DNA of 64,000 nucleotides, taken from the NCBI RefSeq assembly GCF_002300165.1, contig NZ_MLCE01000012.1, positions 248,001 through 312,000 on the forward strand, read 5' to 3'. The DNA is from Streptomyces sp. Tue6028. Lineage in GTDB: Bacteria > Actinomycetota > Actinomycetes > Streptomycetales > Streptomycetaceae. Both the position numbers and the translations under genes were made by a program. The notes below the pieces were generated by a model that did not search any database, was not told the DNA's origin, and saw nothing but the letters and a program-made list of their open reading frames with translations. This document shows positions 52,870 through 59,711 of the stretch, one piece after another. Numbering within the stretch: position 1 is the first letter of the stretch; each line of letters starts with the position of its first letter.

Positions 52870-53082
52870 TCAGTCGATGGTGTAGCCGTCGTACGTACCG
52901 CCCCAGCATTTGACGGTGTTGTGCAGATAGGGCTCTCCGCCGCCCTCCCTGCACTTAGCAGCGGTGGTGTAGTTGAAGTGAGGGCTGGGTGTGTCGGCGG
53001 TGGCTGTGGCGGCGCCTGTGAGGCCGAGCCCGGCGAGGGCTGCCGTGGCGATGACGGCGGCGAGGATTCGTCGACTGCGCAT
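52870..53082 (-). CDS. Small secreted protein
   Basis: 70 aa, ATG with GAAAGGGG eight bases upstream. Signal peptide RSRRILAAVIATAALAGLGLTGAATATA; mature 40 residues: DTPSPHFNYTTAAKCREGGG, CWGGTYDGYTID, with one Cys pair. No family recognised; similar tiny exported proteins are seen in Streptomyces islands and cores. Function unknown. Confidence 0.7.
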   Translation of the reverse strand: MRSRRILAAVIATAALAGLGLTGAATATADTPSPHFNYTTAAKCREGGGEPYLHNTVKCWGGTYDGYTID

Positions 53083-53686
53083 TGGGTTCCCCTTTCACGG
53101 ATTGCCTCGGTTGGGCCACTAGCCAGCTTGATCCTCGCCCAAGTGGGTGGCACGTCACGTTGCGCCATTCGGGTGACGACGCTGGCGGCGGGGTCGGTAA
53201 CGCGACCCGTCGGACAGGCCCTGGATGTATTGACCTGAAGCGTTGCTCACGCGGTCGGCGTAGCGGCTTTGGGGTGGCGCTGCTTTGGCGCGAGTGATCA
53301 TGGCCCCGTAAGCTTCCGGCGCGTCGGGCAGTCTGTGGACCGGCACTGGTCCTGCCCGCGTTAGTGCCCGATGGGCCCCCTGTTCTTCGTGGCTCGCGCC
53401 GAAGTGGCTCCGTAAAGCCGTGGAGCCGACCGCCTCAGCCACGACGTGTTCTGACCTCATGCCCTGTGTGCCTGCCTCTTGGGCGGGAGCGGGCGGCCGG
53501 CGGTGCCGAGTGGGGCGGAGACATGAGCGCGGGCGCCGCCCGCCGCCCGCTCCCGCCCGGAGGAGCGAAGCGACGACGGGTGCTTGATGTAGTAGGGAAA
53601 GTTTGGCCGCATGGCGCCCTTGTACAGGGGCATCGTCGGCTGCTGCCATGAGTGCTGGGGCAAAGGTGCACTTGGGGGCGGAGCCG
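53083..53686. other. Intergenic, strong hairpin, no gene
   Basis: 604 bp before the NERD gene. Contains a 23-bp-arm inverted repeat (53481-53558, listed separately). Open frames are overlapping and lack coding signs; a distinctive AT-richer string GATGTAGTAGGGAAAGTTTGG (53587) could be promoter DNA. Confidence 0.45.
53481..53558. repeat. Inverted repeat, 23-bp arms
   Basis: GGGCGGGAGCGGGCGGCCGG then CGG (53481-53503) pairs with 53536-53558 with one mismatch; 32-base loop. May act as terminator or as a structured DNA site near the NERD gene. Confidence 0.75.
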
Positions 53687-54652
53687 ATGTCAGACCTCAC
53701 GGTGAATCCGTGGAAGCGGCACGGCAAGGACAGGCTCTACGTGAACCTGCCGGACGGCACGCCCGTTGCGTGGGCGGACCGGGGTTCCAAGGTCATCACC
53801 GTCAAGGTTGCTGAGCATCGGCATGAGGCTGTTGCCTTACTCCGCCAACAGCTTGGTGATCCGGTGACAGTGCGCACCGATCGCCCGGCCTCATCGCCCC
53901 CTCGTCGGCCTCGGCCGGCCGAGCCGCCTCAGCAGTCGTCACCCCCGGCGAAGCCCCGACGTGATCGACGCCCTTTGTCGCTGCCCGAACTCACCGTTGC
54001 CGATGATCTGGCGAAGAACCCTCCCGGTGCAGCAATTCTCAGCGACATGGCCGTCCGTGGACCGTCGGTTGTCGCGCGGGCTTGGTCCAAGCTGTTGAAG
54101 CGCCCCTCGGGCTGGGAGTCGTGGCTCGATGGCCTTGAAGGGGAAAAGAGGGTGGGCCGTGAGCTGGAACGTCTCACCGCTCATGGCTGGCGAGTCCTGC
54201 ACGGCATCCCCAAGGCCAATGGCGGGGACATCGATCACCTGCTGATCGGTCCCGGCGGGGTGTTCGTCTTCAACACGAAGCGGCACCCTGGCGCTTCGGT
54301 CTGGGTCGGTGACGAGGTAGCCAAGGTCAACGGTTCCCCGCACCCGTACCCTGCGGTGAGCAAGGCCGAAGCCGCCTATGTGCGACGGGTGTTGGAACGC
54401 TACGCCGGCTTCACACCTGATGTAGTGCCCGTCCTCGCCTTCGTCGATGTCGCCTCGGTGGTCCGCGCACCGACGCAGAACACCGTGCGGACCTACCAGG
54501 AACGAGAGGTCTCCGCTCTGGCGCCGGTGACCGGCCGGCTCACGCGCGAACAGGTCGAGTCGCTGTTCGCCGTGGCCCGGCACAGACGCGCCTGGCTCCG
54601 CACGGACCCGTCTTCGGTACCTCGTCAGGCCTCGGGTGCTGGGGAGACGTAA
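53687..54652 (+). CDS. NERD-domain (nuclease-related) protein
   Basis: 321 aa from the ATG giving MSDLTVNPWKRHGKDRLYVN; two upstream ATG codons are possible but this one gives the usual start of such proteins. N-terminal 60 residues form a small domain, then a Pro/Arg-rich linker and a NERD domain at about 148-260: LEGEKRVGRELERL, GDIDHLLIGPGGVFVFNTKR (residues 180-199, acidic and Lys catalytic-like positions). NERD folds resemble PD-(D/E)XK nucleases and occur in mobile and defence-related loci. The GDIDH...NTK triad is intact. Cytosolic. Ends 28 bp into the convergent GNAT remnant. Confidence 0.85.
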   Translation: MSDLTVNPWKRHGKDRLYVNLPDGTPVAWADRGSKVITVKVAEHRHEAVALLRQQLGDPVTVRTDRPASSPPRRPRPAEPPQQSSPPAKPRRDRRPLSLPELTVADDLAKNPPGAAILSDMAVRGPSVVARAWSKLLKRPSGWESWLDGLEGEKRVGRELERLTAHGWRVLHGIPKANGGDIDHLLIGPGGVFVFNTKRHPGASVWVGDEVAKVNGSPHPYPAVSKAEAAYVRRVLERYAGFTPDVVPVLAFVDVASVVRAPTQNTVRTYQEREVSALAPVTGRLTREQVESLFAVARHRRAWLRTDPSSVPRQASGAGET

Positions 54653-54775
54653 CAGACAGCGTCGATCTCCTGTCCCTCTCCTAACGCGTGCCTTGCCGTG
54701 CCGAGGCGCTGCATCCCCCACCGTTCGTAGAGCCGGATGGCTGCCTTGTCCTTGGTCATCACGTCGAGAACGACC
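54625..54775 (-). pseudogene. GNAT acetyltransferase C-terminal remnant
   Basis: The only open part reads VVLDVMTKDKAAIRLYERWG, then MQRLGTARHALGEGQEI and YVSPAPEA-stop, a classic GNAT end. The upstream half is replaced by the integrase remnant starting near 54784, so the gene is truncated by recombination. It overlaps the NERD gene end by 28 bp. Confidence 0.75.
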
Positions 54776-54783
54776 CCCACCCA

Positions 54784-55413
54784 CACCGAGCGGCCTTTCC
54801 TCTCCGTGCCCGAGGTGTACCGGCTCGCCGACGCGGTCCCGCCGCACTGCCGCGGCTTGGTGCTCCTGGCCGCGTTCGCCGCGCTCCGCTTCGGTGAGCT
54901 GGCCGCGCTCCAGCGCCGGGACATCGACCTGGAGGCCCGTACCGTCTCCGTCCGCCGCTCGTACTCCGAGACCCGGACGGACGGCCTCAAGGTCAAAGCG
55001 CCCAAGAGAGCGCTGCGGGTGTGCGCACCGTGGCGTTCCCGGCCTCGCTCGTGCCCGAGCCGGCGCACCACCTGGCCGAGCACGCGGAGGCCGGCCGCAC
55101 CGGGCTCGTCTTCGCCGGGGCCCGCAGTGGAGTCCTGCGGCGGAACAACTTCCGGCGGATCTGGCTCCGCGCTCTCACCACGACCGGTCTCGGTGACGTC
55201 CACTTCCACGACCTCCGGCACACCGGCAACACCCTCGCCGCGACCGGCGGCGCCACCACCCGTGAGCTGATGCACCGCATGGGCCACTCGTCGGTGCGGG
55301 CCGCGCTGGTCTATCAGCACCTCGTCAACGGGCGCGATCACCAGATCGCCGACTACGTGGACGGTCAGATCAAGAAGGTGAAGCGGCCTCCGCGCGGCCC
55401 ATCTGGCACGTAA
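54784..55413 (+). pseudogene. Tyrosine recombinase (integrase) remnant 2, frameshifted
   Basis: The N-terminal part is missing; homology starts at about RPFLSVPEVYRLADAV. First frame contains the Arg box AAFAALRFGELAALQRRDID and SVRRSYSETRTDGLKVKAPK. A frameshift at about 55005-55010 (AGAGAG; removal of one AG restores KSAAGVRTVAFPASLVPEP) moves the reading frame, after which VHFHDLRHTGNTLAATGG (HxxR), MHRMGHSSVRAALVYQH (GHxS and Tyr) follow. So the catalytic domain is complete but broken. It lies directly before a terminator and tRNA-Val, as an integrase next to its att site should. Confidence 0.87.
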
Positions 55414-55447
55414 GTGGCACGACGGCTCCGAGCGGCCGAGAATGATC

Positions 55448-55489
55448 AAGGCCCAGGCTCACGGACTCCCACCCGCGGACCTGGGCCTT
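55448..55489. terminator. Hairpin terminator upstream of attR/tRNA
   Basis: AAGGCCCAGG (55448-55457) and CCTGGGCCTT (55480-55489), 22-base loop, followed by TCTCG. Serves the integrase remnant on plus and the tRNA on minus. Confidence 0.75.
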
Positions 55490-55504
55490 TCTCGTGTCCT
55501 GGAA

Positions 55505-55555
55505 CTGGTGGGCGCGGACGGTTTCGAACCGCCGACATCCGCCTTGTAAGGGCGG
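55505..55555 (+). repeat. attR: 51-bp att core within tRNA-Val
   Basis: Same 51 bp as 48755-48805 with one mismatch. It covers CCA, acceptor 3' strand, T-arm, variable loop and anticodon stem-loop. Confidence 0.9.
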
Positions 55556-55580
55556 CGCTCTACCGCTGAGCTACGCGCCC
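55506..55580 (-). tRNA. tRNA-Val (anticodon UAC)
   Basis: 75 bases on minus including encoded CCA. Acceptor GGGCGCG (55580-55574) pairs with CGCGCCC; D-arm GCTC/GAGC; anticodon stem CCGCC/GGCGG with loop CTTACAA, giving anticodon TAC (valine codons GUA); T-arm GGCGG/CCGTC with loop TTCGAAA. Intact, and the anchor of the accessory region. Confidence 0.95.
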
Positions 55581-55799
55581 AGGACGAGTCGACAGCCTAC
55601 ATTGCCGGAGGGCGTGCCCCGCAAACCCGTATCGGGGCGGCGCCGGAGGCGCAAGGCGGGCGGGGGGTTATCCCCACCTCGGATTCGGGAGCCGTCCGGA
55701 TGCCCCCGGGACGGGCCCGGTCCGTACGGTCGAAGGGCGTCGGAGATACGTCCCGAGAGGCCCGGCGCGTGTCGCCGTTCTTCTCAGGGGGAGATCACC

Positions 55800-56576
55800 A
55801 TGGCCCGATCCGTCGCCGTCCGCGTGGCCGCCGTCACCGGGGTCGTGGCGGCCCTCGTCGCGACCGCCACCGCCTGTGGCGCGTCCGCCGGGGACGACAA
55901 GGAGCCCGAGCACCGCGCGTTCGACCTGCACGGCCGGACCCTGACCGTCGACTCGGACGACTCCGCGCTCGACCTCGTGGTCTCGGACTCCGCGGAGGCC
56001 GGCCGGGTCGAGGTCACCCGGTGGTTCCAGGGTCACGTCGTCGTCGGCGGCGACCCCGAGGTCACCTGGGCGATGAAGGACGACGACCGGCTGGTGCTGC
56101 GGATGAAGTGCTCGGGCGTGGTCGCCGACTGCTCGGCCCGGCACCGGATCGTGGTGCCGCGCGGCGTCGCGGTCACCGTCGACGACGGGGACGGGCGGGT
56201 GACGGCGCGCGGCTTCGAGGAGCCGCTGACCATTCGTACGTCGGACGGTTCGGTCCAGGTGTCCGACTCCTCGGGGCCGCTGGACCTGCGCAGCGCCGAC
56301 GGCTCGATCCACGCGCTCGGCGTCGGCTCGCGGCAGGTGCGGGCCCGCACCCAGGACGGCTCGGTGCGGCTCGAACTCGCCGCCGTACCGGACCTGGTGG
56401 AGTCCCGCAGCCAGGACGGCTCCGTCTCGATCGCGCTGCCCAGGGCGACGTACCGGGTGAACACCGGGAGCGGCGACGGATCGGTACGGGTGTCCGTGCC
56501 CCGTGCCGACAGCAGCTCCCACGTCGTCACCGCCCACACCGGCGACGGAAAGATCACGGTGCGAACCGCGAACTGA
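55800..56576 (+). CDS. DUF4097 lipoprotein
   Basis: 258 aa, ATG after AGGGGGAGATC. Lipobox TATAC: signal VAALVATATAC followed by GAS. The body is a DUF4097 beta-helix-like repeat: DDGDGRVTARGFEEPLTIRT, then three times the unit (S/T)(Q/A)DGS(V/I) with RTSDGSVQVSD, RSADGSIHALG, RTQDGSVRLEL, RSQDGSVSIAL, GSGDGSVRVSV. Exported and membrane attached through the lipid. Family function unknown; often near envelope stress genes. First gene right of the tRNA. Confidence 0.88.
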   Translation: MARSVAVRVAAVTGVVAALVATATACGASAGDDKEPEHRAFDLHGRTLTVDSDDSALDLVVSDSAEAGRVEVTRWFQGHVVVGGDPEVTWAMKDDDRLVLRMKCSGVVADCSARHRIVVPRGVAVTVDDGDGRVTARGFEEPLTIRTSDGSVQVSDSSGPLDLRSADGSIHALGVGSRQVRARTQDGSVRLELAAVPDLVESRSQDGSVSIALPRATYRVNTGSGDGSVRVSVPRADSSSHVVTAHTGDGKITVRTAN

Positions 56577-56651
56577 CCGGCCCGTGTGTTCGTCTTCAAC
56601 CGGTGGGAGAATGACAGCCGGGCAAGGCGGATGACAGCACGGGAGAGGGAT

Positions 56652-58061
56652 GTGACGGCGACACCTGCGCAGCCGTACTCGCCGTTCGAGCCATGCTCAC
56701 GGTCGGCACACCGCCCACCGGCGCCGGCCCGGACCCGTCGTCGGCCCGCCCACGACACCCTCGCCCTGATCGCCCTTCCTCTGCTGGCCGTTCTCGCGCT
56801 GCCCGCCGCCTTCGCGGGCGGCGGTACCCGGCGGTGGTTCGGCGGACGTGCCGAGAGCCAGCGGGCCGAGGCGCAGGCCGCCAAGGACGCCGCCGCCGCC
56901 GCGTTCTACGAACTCGACACCGCCCAGCGCGATCTGCGCATCTCCATCGAGACCATCACGGCCGTCGACGACTCCCCCGCCGCGCGCCGCGCGGTCGACG
57001 ACTTCGAGGCGCTGGGCCGGCGGATCGACGAGGCCAGCCACCGCTACATCACCGCCGTGGACGCCCACGACCTCGACCGGGACGACCTGGAGGCCTCGGC
57101 CGCCGTACGGGCCCGCACGGAGCTGACCGCCGCCAAGGACGAGCTGGGCCGGGTCAAGTCCGACCTGGAGCGCTTCGAGCAGGGGCTCGGTCCGCTGCTC
57201 GGCAAGGCCGAGACCCAGCTCGCCCGGCTGGCCCCGGCCGTCGAGCGGGCCCGGCAGGCCCTGCTCGCCGCGTCGAACGCGCTGGACGGTGTACGGGGCT
57301 CGGGGCTCCGGGCCGACGACCTCGCCGCCCGGCTCGCCGCTCTCGGACCCGAACTGACCAAGCTCAACCAGGGGGCCGGACGGCACGGCGTGCCCGAGAC
57401 GCTGGAGCGGGCCGAACGGGTCTCGCGGGAGGCGGGGGCGGTACGCGCGGAGGCGGAGCGGCTGCCCGAGCGGGCCGCCGAGATCGACCACCGACTCGTC
57501 TCGCTGCGGACCCGCGCGCAGGCGCTGACCACGCGGTCCGGGCAGGTGGAGCCGGTGCTGAGCGAGCTCAGGCGCCGCTTCTCGGCCGCCTGCTGGCAGG
57601 ACCTCCAGCACGTACCGGAGCAGGCCGCGGAGAGCGTGCGGCAGGCGGAGCTCAAGCTGAAGGAGGCGCGGGCCGCGCGGGACGAGCAGCGCTGGCCGGA
57701 CGCCACCTCGCTGCTGTCCACGGTGCGTGCGCTGCTGAACAACACGGACGAGGCCGTGTCCGCGGCCGGTGACCGGCTGCAACGGCTGAACGCGGTCGCC
57801 AAGGACCCGCAGCAGGAGATCGACCGCACGCGCTTCGCCATCCGTGACGCCCAGCGGCTCGCCATGGCGGGCCGCAGCACGCCCGATCCGAGGCACGCCC
57901 GCCCGCTCGACGACTCGGTCGCCCGGCTGGACCGTGCCGTCGCCACGCTGGAGGGCCGCCACCCCGACTACTGGCACTTCCTGACGGAGACGGAGGCCGT
58001 GCGGCAGACGGTGGCGCGGGTGGTCTCCCAGATCCGCGAGGAACGCGGCGCGGGCGCCTGA
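56652..58061 (+). CDS. Membrane protein with long coiled coil
   Basis: 469 aa from GTG (MTATPAQPYS) with GGGAGAGGGA upstream. Short cytosolic Pro/Arg-rich segment, one membrane helix (TLALIALPLLAVLALPAAFA) and a 380-residue helical region, Ala/Glu/Arg-rich with heptad tendency, such as ELTAAKDELGRVKSDLERFE. The topology and coiled coil resemble EzrA or TPM-type proteins, but this is only structural analogy. No catalytic motif. The last 22 codons and 80 bp of downstream DNA are tandemly duplicated (57993-58294). Confidence 0.8.
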   Translation: MTATPAQPYSPFEPCSRSAHRPPAPARTRRRPAHDTLALIALPLLAVLALPAAFAGGGTRRWFGGRAESQRAEAQAAKDAAAAAFYELDTAQRDLRISIETITAVDDSPAARRAVDDFEALGRRIDEASHRYITAVDAHDLDRDDLEASAAVRARTELTAAKDELGRVKSDLERFEQGLGPLLGKAETQLARLAPAVERARQALLAASNALDGVRGSGLRADDLAARLAALGPELTKLNQGAGRHGVPETLERAERVSREAGAVRAEAERLPERAAEIDHRLVSLRTRAQALTTRSGQVEPVLSELRRRFSAACWQDLQHVPEQAAESVRQAELKLKEARAARDEQRWPDATSLLSTVRALLNNTDEAVSAAGDRLQRLNAVAKDPQQEIDRTRFAIRDAQRLAMAGRSTPDPRHARPLDDSVARLDRAVATLEGRHPDYWHFLTETEAVRQTVARVVSQIREERGAGA

Positions 58062-58294
58062 TCGACGGGGTCCCGGCCTGGTGCGCCGTGCCCCGGCCGG
58101 GGGCGGCGGTGCCCCGGAGGGGTCGGCAGTGCCCTGGCGGTGTGAGGCCGTGCGGCAGACGGTGGCGCGGGTGGTCTCCCAGATCCGCGAGGAACGCGGC
58201 GCGGGCGCCTGATCGACGGGGTCCCGGCCTGGTGCGCCATGCCCCGGCCGGGGTCGGCGGTGCCCCGGAGGGGGCGGCAGTCCCCTGGCGGCGT
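57993..58294 (+). repeat. 151-bp tandem duplication covering the gene's 3' end
   Basis: 57993-58143 and 58144-58294 are near identical (a handful of substitutions). The first copy contains the last 22 codons and stop of the coiled-coil gene; the second repeats them out of use, followed by the same GCCCCGGCCGGG-like spacer. A recent unequal duplication. Confidence 0.88.
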
Positions 58295-58556
58295 GTGTGG
58301 GGCGGGGGGTGCCCCGGCCGGTGTCGGCAGCCCCTCCACAGGTGGGTCATCCCTCCACAGCGGCACAGGTCGGCCGACCCCCGGCGGGTGCCGGTGTGTG
58401 CCCTCCGCCGCGGGGCGGAGGCCGTGAGGTACCTGCGGCCGGCTCCCCCCGGCGCTGCCGCCCGGCCGCAGCGCCGCTCTCACGAGGTGAACCGATCCGC
58501 GACGGTGCGGGCGCAGAGACTCCGCGCGCCCGCCCGTCCCGGGCTAACCTGTGCGC
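58062..58556. other. Intergenic region with duplicated 3' end and GC-rich repeats
   Basis: 495 bp. The 151-bp duplicate (58144-58294) is the main feature; further imperfect TGCCCCGGCCGG(T/G)GTCGGC units fill 58235-58330. No gene. Confidence 0.6.
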
Positions 58557-58778
58557 ATGCCTCGCTACGAGTACCGCTGCCGGACCTGCGGCGACACCTT
58601 CGAACTCAGCCGCCCGATGGCGGAGTCCTCCGCCCCCGCGGCCTGCCCCGCCGGGCACGACGACACGGTGAAGCTCCTGTCGACGGTCGCCGTCGCCACG
58701 GGCGGGTCGTCGTCCGCACCGGCCCCTGCGCCGCGCGGCGGCGGCGGCGGTTGCTGCGGCGGGGGCTGCTGCGGCTGA
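58557..58778 (+). CDS. FmdB-like zinc ribbon protein
   Basis: 73 aa, ATG. Begins PRYEYRCRTCGDTFELSRPM: the first half of the FmdB_reg zinc ribbon (CxxC), closed by CPAGHDDTVKLL (C...H). The C-terminus is unusual: SSSAPAPAPRGGGGGCCGGGCCG, with two adjacent Cys-Cys pairs. Many Streptomyces homologues share a Cys/Gly-rich tail. Cytosolic putative regulatory or metal-binding protein; function unknown. Confidence 0.87.
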   Translation: MPRYEYRCRTCGDTFELSRPMAESSAPAACPAGHDDTVKLLSTVAVATGGSSSAPAPAPRGGGGGCCGGGCCG

Positions 58779-58883
58779 CCCACCGGTCCGAGGGGTTTCC
58801 CGGGGACCGGCGGTACGCGACGGCTGCGCTCCCGGGACCGCGCACAGCGAGCCGCGCGCCGCCCCGGTGAGCGAAACGAGAGG

Positions 58884-59711
58884 TCAGCCCCGCCCGCCGC
58901 CGTCGCTGGCGCGTAGGAACTCCCGCAGGATGCGCTCCCCCGCCAGTACTCCCCGTTCCGGGAGTGCGGTGATCGCGGCCGCCGTCCAGTCCGCGTCGGC
59001 GAGTTCGCCGTGGCCGGGGCGCCAGCCGCGGTCGGCGGCGAGCAGGAGGTCGGCGTCGAGGAGGGAGTCCCCGGCGGCGAGGGTGAGCTCGGCGCCGGTG
59101 CGGCGGGCGATCTCCCGCACGGCGGCGCTCTTGGTGAGCGGCTTCGGCACCGCGTAGATCTTGCGGCCCTGCAACGACACCGTCCAGCCGCGGCCCTCCG
59201 CCCACACGGCGAGGTCCTTCACCCATTCCTCGGGAAGCAGTTCGCGCTCCACCACGAGATAGACGAACAGGTCCTCGGCGACCCGGTGCTTGCGCACCCA
59301 GGCGGGGTCCGCGGTGGCCTCCAGGTGTGCGCGCACCTCGGCCAGCGGCGCGCACTCCGAGGCGAGCCGCGCCGTCACCTGCGCGTGCCAGTCAGGGTCC
59401 GACACCCCGTCGACGAGCAGGTGCCCGCCGTTGGCACAGATCGCGTACGTCGGCGCGGGCCCCGGCAGGTTGATGCGCTGGTACTGCTTGCGGGTGCGGG
59501 TCGTGGTGGGCACGAAGTGCGCCGTGTCGCCGAGCCCGGTGAGCAGTCCGGCCGCCGCCTCCGTCATGTACGACAGGGGCTTGCTCTCGTGCACCTCGAC
59601 GCAGAGCAGCCGGGGCGCCCGCGCGTCGGGCATGGTGAGCGCGAGGGCCGCGGAGGAGTAGATCAGCGTGCGGTCGAGGTCGCTGGCGACGAGCACCTTG
59701 GGCGCGGACAT
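58884..59711 (-). CDS. HAD-family phosphatase of the Ter-associated module
   Basis: 275 aa, ATG whose start overlaps the stop of the upstream gene (TGATG). HAD motif I ASDLDRTLIYSS, motif III region TVSLQGRKIYAVPKPLTKSAA (Lys), motif IV ITLAAGDSLLDADLLLAADR-like (LAAGDSLLDADLL). A type C2-like cap (residues about 85-180) fits Cof/sucrose-phosphatase-like phosphatases. In the bacterial Ter-linked operons this HAD is proposed to act on a nucleotide-like metabolite together with the phosphoribosyltransferase encoded just upstream. Confidence 0.85.
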   Translation of the reverse strand: MSAPKVLVASDLDRTLIYSSAALALTMPDARAPRLLCVEVHESKPLSYMTEAAAGLLTGLGDTAHFVPTTTRTRKQYQRINLPGPAPTYAICANGGHLLVDGVSDPDWHAQVTARLASECAPLAEVRAHLEATADPAWVRKHRVAEDLFVYLVVERELLPEEWVKDLAVWAEGRGWTVSLQGRKIYAVPKPLTKSAAVREIARRTGAELTLAAGDSLLDADLLLAADRGWRPGHGELADADWTAAAITALPERGVLAGERILREFLRASDGGGRG

